Shown here: piece by piece, positions 18,827-29,495 of the stretch
How positions within the stretch are numbered: position 1 is the stretch's first letter
Layout of the letters: each line of letters opens with the position of its first letter
Assembly (NCBI GenBank): GCA_009746045.1
Contig: RPFO01000072.1
Location: 3,198,823-3,262,822 of the forward strand
Length of the DNA stretch: 64,000 nt
Reading direction: 5' to 3'
Origin: Mesostigma viride
Lineage: Eukaryota; Streptophyta; Mesostigmatophyceae; Mesostigmatales; Mesostigmataceae
Position numbers and translations under genes: made by a program
The notes under the pieces: model-generated
The model's database searches: none
Told to the model about the DNA's origin: nothing
The model's input: only the letters and a program-made list of their open reading frames with translations

Positions 18827-18930
18827 GCAAAACATGACTAAATAAAGCTAGGCATCATTTGGTGTGGGGCTCATCATAGGCACACATGTACATGGCTAAA
18901 TAATGCTAATTCATCATCTGTATGGGGCCC
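18827..18930 (-). mobile_element. Second 3' UTR fragment of the same family, split by a TIR element
   Basis: A partial 3' UTR copy (minus strand) is interrupted at 18931. It resumes at 20696 with GGCGTACGTGTACA, followed by the GTAGTGTAGAA motif at 20745-20775. The duplicated block ACACATGTACATG identifies the family. Confidence 0.6.
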
Positions 18931-20106
18931 ATTATAATCAGAGTGAGATCATACGCCGTATAATACGGTATAATACGGTATAATACGTAATACGCTGGCT
19001 TTGAGCGTATGATTCATACGTTATAATACGTTTTAGCGTATAATGACGTATAATACCGTATTATACCGTATGATGCCGTGTTTTCCGCGTTTTTTTTACG
19101 TTTTGCGCGGCTAGGATGCCAGAACGACAGGGCAACGATTTGAAGCCACAGATTTCGTATCTCTACTATAAGTACTGACCCGTCTGAACTTTCACAATTC
19201 GACGCGATCTTATTTTGACATTGTGGTGCACAGTGCGCGCACCGTGCGGAGGTGGCCATGGCGACGTGCGTTCCGTTAAAATATGGCTAATCCGGCGGGC
19301 GACAGGCGAAAACATTAAGCCGATGGTTAAAAGTGATGTTCTATTATGATGTTTCATAGCAAGATCTGCACTATTTGCAAATTCGCTGCCTTTGTTGGTA
19401 CAGATTTGCACGGGGGTCTCATCCAACGTCAATTTGGCCGCGATGAATAATCTAGCATGTGTGCCTGCGACGGTAGAACTCGACATTCGTGGGTTATTTT
19501 GATGCAGCAAGAGCCGTTTAGTAACGGACACCATGAAAATAACCTAAGCATCTTCGATCTGCGGCCATTTCCTGTCATTTCTAAAATGATTTCGTTCAGG
19601 CCTGCGCGATCCGCGGTTAATCCATCCATGGCTGGCTGGCTTTTCTTGCGCGCCTGGGTAGGAAATAATGCCGGCCGTGGTACGTTGATTTGCCGCATGT
19701 CACCGCCCAGTCTGTTTGCGCTCTTAATGAACCTGGCATGAAACTTTTTGCGCCGTTTCTGGGTTTTTCTTGCTATTTTGTTCTCCACTTGTTGCAGTTG
19801 TGCTATCAGATTTTCCGCAGCTTTCAATGGTTTTCCTTACGCTGCGTATGCCATGCTTCCTAAAGCTACCCAGAATTGATCGGGCAGTTATCTGGCTTTG
19901 CTACGCTTCCTGTATGGAGGTTTTCACACGGTAGACATTCTATATTGCGTAGTCAAGGACCCTAGCTGCCTGGGAGCGGCATCACCGTTGCAAGGAGCTG
20001 GCGAGCTCATAGACGCCTGTCATGCTCTTCAGCCTGCTGGAAAACAAGGTTGTTGTATGGAAGGTGAGAATATGTGAGTTACTTATCACATCCCCACCTG
20101 TTTAGC

Positions 20107-20180
20107 CTCCGTGGTTCCCCAACGGGGACACGAGATTAATTAATATTAATTAATTAATTCAGTTAATTAATTAATTAATG
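20107..20180 (+). mobile_element. Short family 2 LINE 3' end with TTAAT tail
   Basis: CCGTGGTTCCCCAACGGGGACACGAG followed by (ATTAATTA)n is a severely 5'-truncated LINE terminus. The hairpin is TCCCC-AAC-GGGGA. Confidence 0.65.
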
Positions 20181-20590
20181 CACACCACGAGTCACACACC
20201 TGTAGTCACATGCAGCTCAGTATATTCACATAGCATCGCACCATGCAAACATACTACATGCATTAATTGTATACTACTGTAGTATTTGCGTGCATGCACA
20301 GCCACATATATATATTAAAATATATAATTACTTGCATCAAAGTGAAGGCACCCAAGTAAACATAACCAATATAAAGCCACATATATACACATACACACAA
20401 TTATGCATGCGCACGTTTACATTCTCAGTATTACATGCAATACATCGATCGTGTCCACAATATCCACCGTATAGAGTATAGCCGAGGGTAGGGCAACCTT
20501 GGATTATGTCCAAAACAGTGTTAAAAACATGTGGATTGATGGTGGGTGTCTTAAAATGTGTAAAATCAGAGTATTCTGAGTGTGTCCGTA
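20181..20590. other. AT-rich, CA/TA-microsatellite-like interior of the TIR element
   Basis: Only simple-sequence stretches (CACATATATATATT, ACACATACACAC) are seen. There is no supported gene. Confidence 0.5.
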
Positions 20591-20771
20591 CGAAAACGTA
20601 TAATACCGTATTATACCGCATTATACCGTATTATACATTATACTCCACCGTGACCGTATAACGCGTATAACGTACGATCTCACTCTGATTATAATAGGCG
20701 TACGTGTACAAGGGGCCACGGTGGCTATAGGCCTTACTATAATAATTCTACACTACTATACTGCTATAGTT

Positions 20772-22433
20772 ACGAGACGAGCCACGAGCCACGAGATAGC
20801 CATGGCTGACGGCGGAGCTCATAACTTTTACGTTTGAGCACCGAATGTAGCCGTGAATATCACAATCGACGCGTCTTTCTACGGCGCACATGCTGATATA
20901 ATTTTCCGCAGCTATTACGCAATATAGGATGAGCAAACGCCTCTCGACGCAACGCAGCCTGGCGGCTGCGCTCAGCAATGAAAATACGTCTGCAGCTCCG
21001 GCTGCAGCTTCGCCCACCGGCCCAGATTAAGGCAGCGGCGCCACTAGCCAAGCTGGATAGTGGTCGTCCAGCCCCCTGCTGCGCCCGCCTCGCCAGCAGC
21101 GTCGCCCAAACCCAAGCGCAATCGTCCTGACGGGCTTTTGGATGAGTACGAGTTTGACGCCAGCCAGCCCGGCTATTTTGACAAGCTTACACCCGATCGC
21201 ATCCTGGCCCACGTGTTTTTCGGGATGCGTGCCTCTCTTATAGAACTGTGCAAGCAGCTTTCCCACCAAGGTCGCCTTGTCAATGCCTTCCTCCAGAGGC
21301 GCAATTTCGGCAAGGACGTCCTCAACGCCCGCCGCCCCCACCTCCAGCAATTCGCCCTCTTTTCCCTCCTTGGACGCTCTGGACATCGAGGAGCTTTGGC
21401 CCCCAAAGCCCCTCACCACCACCCTAACCGAATCCTCCATCCGCTCACTCCTCAAGGAGGCCCTCGAGCAGCACGTGGCCCCCATCGCTGCAGATGTGGC
21501 GGCCATGGGCAGCACGCTGGCTGCCGAGCTCCCCCTCCTCTCCACCATCTCCACCGCCACCTCCACTCTCCTCGCCTCCTCCACCGCCACCACCCCCACC
21601 TCCGACGCCATCACCGCCCAGCTCCGTGACATCGACCAGCGTCTTAAGGACAACGCCATCGCTATCGAGGTTCTGCAGAACACCGCAGGCCTCACCGCCC
21701 AGGCGGTGAAGGACATTGCCGCCAAGCCAGCCCCTGCTGGCCTGGCCGGCGATGCTCCTCCCATCACCACTTGGGCGGACATGCTTAAGCAGCACGCCAC
21801 CTCCACCACCTCCGCCGTCGCAGCACAGCTCCAGCAGCAGACGCTCGACCTCCGCGAGGAGGCCGAGCTCGCCAAGCGCAGCCTTAACGTCATTGTCAAG
21901 AACTTCGACATGGTGGAAGGTGAGAATTCCGAGAAGCTTGCACGTGCGTTTGAGAGAGAAATTCTTAGCCGCATGGGCCTTACGGGTGAGATCGAGCTGG
22001 TCGCCCACCGCCTTCCCCGCGCGCGGGGTAAGGCAGGGGCGCCCCCGCTCCTTCTCACCTTTCAGAACCCGGCGGACAAGATTTCTTTTCTCCGACGCCG
22101 CAAGCGGCTCGAGAAGACTCTCTTCACCCTTGACGACGACTTGACCCTGGCGCAGCAACAACGGCGACGGGAGCTGTGGCCGACCTACCTCCAGCTCCGG
22201 CAGACCAAGGCGGGGCAGCCGGTGTACTGGAAGGGGGCGGCCATCTACGTCGGCCACAAGCCCTGGCAAGCGACCCCCGCGGCCCCAGTGCCCCCAGACG
22301 CCCCAGCTTAGGGGAATACAGCAGTAGTAGTGTAGAATAGATAGACCGTGGCCATGTACATGTACGCCTCATACAGGCACTATACCAGCTCAGAGCCACG
22401 AGCATTATAGTCTGTAAACTACAGTTACGTTAA
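20772..22433 (+). mobile_element. ORF1-only LINE-like element (most complete copy)
   Basis: It begins at about 20772, where the similarity to the neighbouring inverted 3' UTR stops. It holds an ORF1-type gene (20929-22311) and 120 bp of the family 3' UTR directly after the stop, then is cut by the palindromic element at 22434. The ORF1 end is joined straight to the same 3' UTR in the copies at 18.8 and 29.0 kb. That argues the source element has no ORF2 at this place, as in half-LINE (HAL1-type) elements. Confidence 0.65.
20929..22311 (+). pseudogene. L1 ORF1p-like RNA-binding protein gene, frameshifted
   Basis: Three frames succeed each other. A 33-codon start (MSKRLSTQRSLAAAL, 20929) ends in a stop. 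From 21060 a conserved-looking segment reads LLDEYEFDASQPGYFDKLTP then AHVFFGMRASLIELCKQL. From 21277 to 22311 a 344-codon frame follows. The last has a Thr/Ala-rich coiled-coil-like middle (ITAQLRDIDQRLKDNAIAIE) and an RRM/C-terminal domain like L1 ORF1p: LNVIVKNFDMVEGEN, then ELVAHRLPRARGKAGAPP, then TLAQQQRRRELWPTYLQLRQ and PVYWKGAAIYVG. In L1, ORF1p forms trimers that bind the element RNA. The indel near 21270 disrupts this copy. Confidence 0.75.
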
Positions 22434-22556
22434 ATAGTGCCGGAACCTTTTGCCCACTGAGGCAAATCGGTCCGTAACACTATTTTGCCCGGAATAACCA
22501 CTTCCGAGCACCCAAGTTAATTCGGCCGAATTAACTTGGGTGCTCGGAAGTGGTTA
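22434..22556. repeat. TTAA-flanked palindromic element F1, left arm plus start of right arm
   Basis: The left arm is 22434-22525 and the right arm starts at 22526. The innermost 60 bp (22496-22555) form a perfect palindrome. LINE-A interrupts the right arm, which resumes at 23974 and ends at 24034. When rejoined, the arms are 92 + 92 bp with one mismatch seen. TTAA lies outside both ends (22430-22433 and 24035-24038). It has no coding capacity. Confidence 0.9.
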
Positions 22557-22703
22557 AAAAATTAAATTAAATTAAATTATAACATGTCTCCGTTGGGAGA
22601 TCATGTAGCACATATTCCAGGTTGGGTGGGTGGTGTGGAGGAAGCCGCGTAATCGAACTAACCTAACTCTAAGCTATATCTAGTCTAGAAAAGCCTATCT
22701 ACG

Positions 22704-23962
22704 CTACTCATCAAAACGGCTCCTCCGTTTGGGGGGAGGCGGCTTGCCCACAGGGGCTGGCGTGTGCGCCTTGACAATCTTCTTCCACCGCGTCTTGTCT
22801 TGCATGGCAGTCCAAAGACGGGAGAGAGAGTGGATGCGGTACTCAAACTGGGCTGGGACCACTAGGTCGTCCAGCAACATCTGGGTATAGGACCTTTTCA
22901 GTGGTTTTCCATTTGCGGGTATTTCCTCGTAAATGGTGGGAGAGCGATCGCAGCAACTGGTGCTCACCACTAGACACTCCCGGCCAGTTAGGCTAGAAAC
23001 ACACGCCCTGATCAAGCATGCTGTTTCCGGCCCCACCGTCTAGGTCATCTAGTCGCTCCACACGTAAGCCAGCCATAATTTCAATGCACAAGGATACACA
23101 TTTCCATCACCATTCATCTTCATCATCCTGAACGACTCGAAAACGCGGAAAAGATAACGGCAGGCTCGAGCTACCATGGTCATCCGGATTCTCCCGATTT
23201 CTGGCCTGCGCTGGTTGTCTCTTTGATAGGTCATGGCATGTTTCCCTACCTTTTTAGGAATGTTCTTGGGGCCAGGCCAGGTCAAAATGTGCCGCCCCGG
23301 TTGGCCGAGCCGCTGGGGACCGGCCAGACCAAGGGCGGTGTCGACCTGGCTGGTGCGAGCAAGATGTCCTACAAATGCGATCCTACGCTGTCTAATCTCG
23401 TCCGAAATACGCGGCATACCGTGATACAAAGACTCTAAGGACCTACGCTGAGAAAACCCGACATTCAGGACCTGTCGGAGCATCCGGGTGACCGTGCCGT
23501 CTAGCTTGGCTGCCAGGGTTGCCGTGAGTGTCCATGCCTCGGCGCCATACGTGAGCACCGTGAGGACGAGGACCTTGAAGAGCATGCGCTTGCGGTGCTC
23601 GTCCAGGCCCTTGGAGCGCCAGTAGGTGTTGAGCGAACGGAGCTTGGCCCAGGAAAGGCCGATGCGGGTGTCCACATCGTCGGCAGTGTCCGGAAGCCAA
23701 CTCCCCAACAGCTTGAAGCGGTCGCGGAGTGGGACCTCCGTCCCGTCTAGCAGGCGCGGCAGCGGTGGGCGACTGGAGGCCCCAATCACCATCGCCTCAG
23801 TTTTGACACTAATCTCCAACCCCACCGCCCTCGCCTCCAGGCCCAGACAGTCCAGCCAGGTCTGAATGTGCTCGGGGCGCGCGATGAGGGTGGTGTCGTC
23901 CGCATAAATCAGGTCAGCCAGGCGGTAACCCGTGCTAACCCCGCCGTGCCCACGCTCGTTAA
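22704..23962 (-). pseudogene. LINE-A reverse transcriptase, C-terminal half
   Basis: From the 5' truncation it reads NERGHGGVSTGYRLADLIYA, the catalytic YADDTTLI box, DDVDTRIGLSWAKLRSL and GAEAWTLTATLAAKLDGTV, to RTSQVDTALGLAGPQRLGQP. Then the 334-bp insertion (22892-23225) adds foreign codons, and the last 62 codons (QMLLDDLVVPAQFEYRIHSL ... KRRSRFDE) follow. The 5' cut removes RT motifs 0-A, so it is inactive. Confidence 0.9.
22892..23225. mobile_element. 334-bp insertion with 5-bp TSD in LINE-A
   Basis: The segment is absent from LINE-B. ATAGG at 22887-22891 and 23226-23230 flanks it as a 5-bp duplication. The ends show neither clear TIRs nor TG..CA. A 5-bp TSD would fit a solo LTR or a small DNA element. 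No protein was recognised. Confidence 0.6.
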
Positions 23963-23973
23963 GGAAGTGGTTA

Positions 23974-24034
23974 TTCCGGGCAAAATAGTGTGACGGACCG
24001 ATTTGCCTCAGTGGGCAAAAGGTTCCGGCACTAT
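23974..24034. repeat. Palindromic element F1, rest of right arm
   Basis: It completes the arm begun at 22526, ending CCGGCACTAT next to TTAA. Confidence 0.85.
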
Positions 24035-24093
24035 TTAACCTAACTAAAACCTGTGCACCTTGGAGGTCAGGGGTTCGAATCCTCACTGAGGCA
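24005..24093 (+). other. tRNA-like / pol III-like segment
   Basis: GCCTCAG at 24005-24011 could pair with CTGAGGC at 24086-24092 like an acceptor stem. GGTTCGAATCC at about 24072-24082 is a perfect B-box/T-loop, with four of five T-stem pairs. TGGGCAAAAGG resembles an A-box. However, the 5' half belongs to palindrome F1, which exists elsewhere without the 3' half, and no anticodon arm is convincing. I regard it as a tRNA-derived repeat relic or chance pairing rather than a functional tRNA. Confidence 0.25.
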
Positions 24094-24188
24094 GCTCCGG
24101 CGCATTTAGTGGTGCGTGCTCAGCGGCCCAGGCGGATGTCTCGGGCTCTTCGTCCCCCCTCCACGAGGCCAGGTTTTAGTTAGGTTAA

Positions 24189-24275
24189 ATAGTGCCGGAA
24201 CCTTTTGCCCACTGAGGCAAATCGGTCCGTCACACTATTTTGCCCGGAATAACCACTTCCGAGCACCCAAGTTAA
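24189..24275. repeat. Palindromic element F2, left arm
   Basis: This is the same sequence as the F1 left arm. TTAA precedes it (24185-24188). The arm is broken at its internal TTAA (24272-24275) by a 2.6-kb insertion and completed from 26917. Confidence 0.88.
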
Positions 24276-26912
24276 GGGGAGGTGGCACCCCAAAAACCTT
24301 AAAATTTGACATATGCTAATATCACTTGAAATTCATTTGCACAATGCTGAATTATGATTGGGGGCACTAAATAACATCTCTAGTGAGTTGTCCATGCACT
24401 TGTTGGGGGTACTACCCCCATATATACGCCAATAATGCGCTATAAATAGCAAAAGACGCTAATTAGGGCTGGGTATGCCCCAGCCAATGCACTTATGTGT
24501 TGGCTACCAAAAATCAAGGTCATATAGTTCCCTGAGTTTGTAGCTTGCTGAGCTATTTACATCATGGAAATGGCAAAACCTTGAACAGTTATTAATTTTC
24601 CCGCAAAACAGGTCATTTTTTACCGGACATTGAGAATAAACACATCATAAACACTTCCGATAAGGCCACAAAATCAACAAAAATTCCGGCTAACAGGGGG
24701 ACAGCAGTGTTCCAAGTCCCGGGTCATTCCGACAAGTCTAGCTCAAGTTATTGCGTCAGACGTGTTTTCAGAAAAATGCCCGCTAAAACAGAAAATGTCA
24801 CTATATCAGCCCTTGTAAGCATCCTGCACAAGGCAGGCAGGGCAAAACCAATCCCCCTTGGGCTCCTTAGTCAACGGGGGGTCAGCGCAGCACCCATGCA
24901 GTCCTCCCTTGCACCCGATGTGCTGCACAGCAGGAAAGGGACACCGTCAATTTCATCCGGGGACGCACATGCAAGGCAAGGAATATCATCAACATCATTC
25001 TCATCATCACTGCTACCTTCCCCATCGCCCCCTGCCCCTCCCTTTGCATCACGTCGTGACAGCCACCCTTAAAACTGGTCATTCCGACAAGTCTAGCTCA
25101 AGTAATAAGGTTATGCGTGCTAAAACCTGAACATAAGCTTAAGGGGGTTTTTCTTTGTATATGGCCACTTAGGCATGCTGTTTTCCATCCAAAAAGCCAG
25201 AAAGCATGCCCCACTCAATCACAAAACATAAGCAAACGGCTAGGCACCACATCTGCCCTCACCTGCCCTCGGCATGGCCAACCTTGCCAGCGCAAGCATA
25301 GCAACACGATCGCTAGGCATACATGCCAAGAGAGCATACACTATACTCTACCCAAGGTTACCTTGTAAACTTCATGCCAAGAACTCAGCAAATCTATGAT
25401 CAACAGCACATATAGTTAACTCTAGCACACTGATGACGACACATGCTCAAGGTTGGGGGTCACTGTGGCACGCACTGATGGGTTTCCTAGACGACCACTC
25501 ACCACCTGACAAGGCGCTAAGGACCACTCAGAAAGCAAGTAAACAAAATCACACTTTTCATTCCATCCAACATGCATCAAATCCATGCTGAATATGTTAT
25601 GAAGTACAAAGGGGTGGCCACGCACCTCATACTCCTTCACCGTCCCTCGAGCATGGCCAGACTTATAAGTACGTGAATAGCAATAATGATGATGGCACTA
25701 ACATGCATTACCAGCATTTTCTATGTTTCTCCCAGGTTAGAATGTAAGGGTTATGCCAACCAAGCTTACCAACACAGCAACAACTCCTTAACTGCCCTAC
25801 CCGACATGGGCAACAAACTGGAACTATGGAGGGCAAGGAACCAAGGAGATCATGGCATACAAAGCTTGCATGCAGTCAACCATGTCAACCATGGTTAGCT
25901 CAGCACATTGCTGTCTTGTCACATCATCATAACAAGGAAAGCTCAAAAAACCAATGATGGCAGCTATCTACATGCAGTCACACAAACGCAATATCTCCAA
26001 CATGGTCGTCGATAAAAAAACTTCCTTCCCTACACGATCAAATGCAAAGAAACCAGTGGCGGCCGTTCAGCTTCTGACCGCTGTGATGCCGCTGCGAGGA
26101 AAGGGTTCGTCACTATCACACAACAAGAAGCGTCCATACGCACAACATCCTTGCCAGAACACGTGCTATGAAATCCCTTACGCCTTCCCTAGGATCTATC
26201 GGCTGAGACTGAAGCGGATTTGATCAAGACATCAACGAAAACAAGCTAAAGCTGCCAGGTATTCGTCAACACGACGGCGAGCAACGGAGAGTTAACTGGC
26301 GGAAACTGACCAAAACGAACGCAAAAAACTTCGAACGATGAGCTCTTCGAAGAAAGAACTGATAGTAGATAACAGTCGCCACAAATCTATACCTTGCCCT
26401 CGTAGATCCCTCGCCCAGGCGCGCAACAACGGCCGTTCTTCCATGGAAGGTTCCGACGTGCACTGCGCAGGCCTGAAGAATTACTTACCGAGAATGGCCG
26501 AAAATGTAGCAAAAAGCACCAGTTCGGTTTGGAAGTCAATGCTACCGATATTAATGCATCCTTCACGATCAAAAAGACCCCCAAAACTGAGAATTTACTG
26601 CCGCTATCACGAATTCTATTTTATTCCGCGCGACCAAAAAATGCAGTTTACCCCCCATGCCGATGGCAGTAAAAGAAAGCAGCGATATTGTAAACCAGCT
26701 ACTTGCCGCCACAACCCAACATCATTAAATCATCGTATTCAACATTCGAGCAATTTTTTGGCATTTCTCTAGCCCTACATTGCTAGTTTCGCCTAAACGC
26801 AGTCGCCATGGCCACTTCCGCAAGTGGTGCGCGCACGGAGCACCCACTTTTCACGGTACGGCCGGTACCGCGAATTTTTTCGCGCGGAAAATATTCGGCG
26901 CGCCACGTCCCC
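24276..26912. mobile_element. 2.6-kb TTAA-flanked non-coding element (M2) inside palindrome F2
   Basis: TTAA occurs at 24272-24275 and 26913-26916, and joining the flanks restores the palindrome exactly. The ends form an imperfect inverted repeat (GGGGAGGTGGCAC at left, GGGGACGTGGCGC read from the right). The interior has only short frames without recognisable domains. A 27-bp direct repeat (GGTCATTCCGACAAGTC...) lies at 24722-24748 and 25077-25103. TTAA targeting is typical of piggyBac-type transposons, of which this could be a non-autonomous derivative. Confidence 0.72.
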
Positions 26913-26916
26913 TTAA

Positions 26917-27013
26917 TTCGGCCGAATTTACTTGGGTGCTCGGAAGTGGTTATTCCGGGCAAAATAGTGTGACGGACCGATTTGCCTCAGTGGGCAAAAG
27001 GTTCCGGCACTAT
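26917..27013. repeat. Palindromic element F2, centre and right arm
   Basis: TTCGG at 26917-26921 completes the left arm. The right arm runs 26922-27013 and is followed by TTAA (27014-27017). The arm length is again 92 bp. Confidence 0.88.
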
Positions 27014-27024
27014 TTAACCTAACT

Positions 27025-28372
27025 ACTACCCGACCTGTCGGGTAGTTTGACTAACGCGGTCGAATTTCGCGCCGCGCCGTGAGCGCCGCGCCACCTGTGA
27101 CGGATGTCAGTGGTCCGGTGGGTCTGGGAACACTTAAGGACGAAGGTGATGCATAGGTTTGGGGGTAATATTCGCCATAGCCTGGTAATTACAACGTGCA
27201 TTGAGAATGTATCACGTGACTTTGGCGGGAAAATTTCGCTCGCGCGCGCGCGTAATGAGATATGGCTGCCAACGTGCCGCTGTCACAAAATTTTTGCGTC
27301 TCACGGCTTGAAACGGTTCAGAATGTTGCTCAGAATGACGATGCATGATTTTCGTAGGTCAGGCACCGCCAGATTAATTATAGGGTTAGGAAAATACAGG
27401 TAGGAAAATATGACTTTCCTGGTCGTCAGTTCCAGATGAGTCATAGCTTATCATAGGTCGATTTTCTCCCTATGGCCGGGCAATCTGCGCCAGCCCGGGC
27501 ATCCAGTTTGGGTAAGGGACGTCAGCTGCAGCGTTTGCTGAGAATGCGGACTAGTTTAGTGGCCATCTTTGCACGGAACATCGACCTGGTAGCCATGGCG
27601 GATCATGAAGTATGCGGCTATGGCGGCCTTTGCCTGTTGAGCATCAGTATGTGTGAGATATGAGGGTCCCGGCCAGCGGAATCCGGGTAGCTGGGCATGA
27701 ACGAGCCAGGTACGACAACGTATTTGCGTGTTGTTTGCAGCGGAATACGTATCCCATGCATTATGAATGACGATTTTATCCATGCATATTCCAGCAAGTT
27801 CCATGCCTGTTGTAAGGAGTGGTATTAGCCCTGAAAGTGCCCAGTTTTGGGCATTTCTTTGGAGTATACCACTCCGTCAGTGCAGGTAGGCAACTGACGT
27901 GTTTGTATTCCAGCACTTTTGGCAGCCTTTGATAGCTTGTTATAATGCATTATTGTGCTGCATGTCATAGATAGCTGTTTAATTTCGCGCGCGTAACCCA
28001 CACACATGTATGAGCACGTTATATAGGGGTAATGGGTTATCCGGGTGGTCTGACCCAAGGAAACCCCCATGCATTGGACTATCCAACTAAGTTGTCCAAT
28101 GTTGGTATTGAGATTCCCTGCCCTCCCTGGGAAGTTAGGGGGGGGTAGACTTTTCCTTGGGGAAAAAAGATCGTCTTAATTTGGCCAGCTTTGACTGGAG
28201 CTATCATCCAAATGCTTTGAAAAAGCCAAGCTATTATTGCATATTCTGAAAGCCCTTGAAGTGTAGATACTCCTAGCATCTTGGTTGGGGGTATTTGGAG
28301 TTGTGGCATGTGAGTTATGATTTTTTTCATTTTCAGGGGTATAAAAGTGCCAAAAATGGGTCAGCGGACTAT
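27025..28372 (-). repeat. 1.35-kb dispersed repeat R1, copy 1
   Basis: It is an inverted copy of 43391-44725 with roughly 85-90 per cent identity by eye over the length. It has no ORF of note. The 27-kb end carries a perfect 10-bp stem hairpin (ACTACCCGAC-CT-GTCGGGTAGT, 27025-27046), and copy 2 has a hairpin of different sequence at the same place. Family unknown; possibly a non-autonomous element with a terminal hairpin. Confidence 0.7.
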
Positions 28373-28715
28373 GGGTTAACCATGTACATGTGTGCCTACA
28401 TATGATGTGCCACACTCCAGATGATGCCTAGTTTTGTTTAGTTATGCTGTGCCCATGCAGAGAGCTGCTCTCTGCTGAGATGCCACGCTCTAGTTTTGTA
28501 TAGCCATGATGATCTTCCCCCACATGGCATGCTCCCCCTTAGCTGGGCATAGCGTGATAGACCATGAGGGTGCAGGTGCCCTGGTGCACCTAGAGCAAGG
28601 GTAGCTTACATTCCCACCCTTGCATGAAGTAGCCTAGAATGTATTAAAAGCCATATGCCCCTTCTCAGGGACATGTGCTACATTTACTCCCAACAGAGTG
28701 ATGTTCCTAATTAAT
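28373..28715 (+). mobile_element. ORF1-only element 3' UTR (copy 3)
   Basis: Plus-strand copy with CAGAGAGCTGCTCTCTGC, GCCATATGCCCCTTCTC, the hairpin region ACTCCCAACAGAGT and a CTAATTAATTAATTAA tail. There is no coding sequence. Confidence 0.7.
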
Positions 28716-28734
28716 TAATTAAGTAATACTGCTA

Positions 28735-28935
28735 TAGTCCCCTAAAGCGGGGGTCGCGGAGGGTGCTGGCCTGCTGGGGCGGCAGGGGTCCCGGGTCGCT
28801 TGCCATGCCGACGTAGATGGGCTTGTGGCCGAGGTAGATGGCCGCCCCCTTCCAGTGCACCGGCTTAACCCCGCCGCGGTCTGCCGGAGCTGGAGGTAGG
28901 TCAGCCATAGCTCCCGTCGCCGTTGTTGCTGCGCC
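28735..28935 (-). pseudogene. ORF1-like C-terminal fragment, inverted
   Basis: The minus strand encodes AQQQRRRELWLTYLQLRQT, matching the last domain of the ORF1 at 21277-22311, then runs out of frame. It is joined head-on to copy 4 of the 3' UTR, suggesting a rearrangement or twin-priming inversion. Confidence 0.65.
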
Positions 28936-28939
28936 ATGG

Positions 28940-29495
28940 GGTGTAGGACACTTGTCTGACCGTTTTTGACCACCGTAACAGGGTGGTCAAACCCCCGCGA
29001 CCCCCGTGACCCCAGCGACTCCAGACGCCCCAGCTTAGGGGAATACGTACAGCAGTAGTAGTGTAGAATAGATATAGACCGTGGCCATCATACACGTATG
29101 CCTCCTACAGGCACTAGTACCAGCTGAGTCACGCGCATTACACTATATTTAGCCATGTACATGTGTGCCTATGATGTGCCACACTCCAGATGACGGCCTA
29201 GTTTTATTTAGTTATGCTGTGCCCATGCAGAGAGCTGCTCTCTGCTGAGATGCCACGCTCTAGCTTTTGTATAGCTATGCTGATCTTCCCCCCAATGACA
29301 GGCTCCCCCTTAGCTGGGCATAGCTTGATAGATCATGGGGACGCAGGTGCCCTGGTGCACCAAGAGCAAGTGTCGTTTACATTCCCACCCTTGCAGGAAG
29401 TAGCTTAGAATGTATTATAGGCCATATGCCCCTTCTCTGGGCTATGTGCTACATATACTCCCAACGGAGTTATGCTCCTAATTAATTCATTCATT
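28940..29495 (+). mobile_element. ORF1-only element 3' end (copy 4)
   Basis: It includes the ORF1 stop context (CCCCAGCTTAGGGGAATAC, near 29030), the GTAGTAGTGTAGAATAG motif, the full 3' UTR, the hairpin ACTCCCAACGGAGT (29457-29470) and an AATTAATTCATTCATT tail. Confidence 0.75.

Larger units (their letters stand above)
18931..20695. mobile_element. 1.77-kb DNA-transposon-like element with perfect 20-bp TIRs
   Basis: ATTATAATCAGAGTGAGATC at 18931-18950 is perfectly inverted at 20676-20695. Beneath each TIR is an array of short CGTATAATACGG-like palindromic words (18953-19075 and 20595-20670), resembling sub-terminal transposase-binding arrays. The interior has only short frames. One minus-strand frame of 132 codons (19827 to 19429; lysine-rich, KAAENLIAQLQQVENKIARK start) and a neighbour (19534-19166) could be a decayed protein, but I recognise no transposase motif. 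A LINE 3' tail is inserted at 20107-20180. The TSD is unresolved because the ends are AT-palindromic. Confidence 0.8.
22557..23962 (-). mobile_element. LINE-A: 5'-truncated family 1 LINE inside palindrome F1
   Basis: It is flanked by an 11-bp TSD, GGAAGTGGTTA (22546-22556 and 23963-23973), both copies belonging to the palindrome arm. The minus-strand 3' end is the hairpin TCTCCCAACGGAGA (22586-22599) plus a TTTAATTTAATTTTTT tail against the left TSD. It is nearly identical to LINE-B (39.6-42.1 kb) apart from a 334-bp insertion. Confidence 0.92.

Noticed and set aside
21445-22269. 274-codon minus-strand frame opposite ORF1
   Set aside because: A Gly/Glu-rich shadow of the Thr/Ala/Pro-rich ORF1. 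The plus strand carries the recognisable ORF1p-like C-terminus.
24005-24093. Functional tRNA gene
   Set aside because: The acceptor and T-arm pair well, but half of the sequence is the palindrome arm that occurs elsewhere alone, the length is 89 nt without a clear anticodon arm, and no pol III terminator was evident.
27025-27050. Helitron terminus at the R1 hairpin
   Set aside because: No CTRR end was found at the proper distance in both copies, and the other end does not start with TC in a consistent way.
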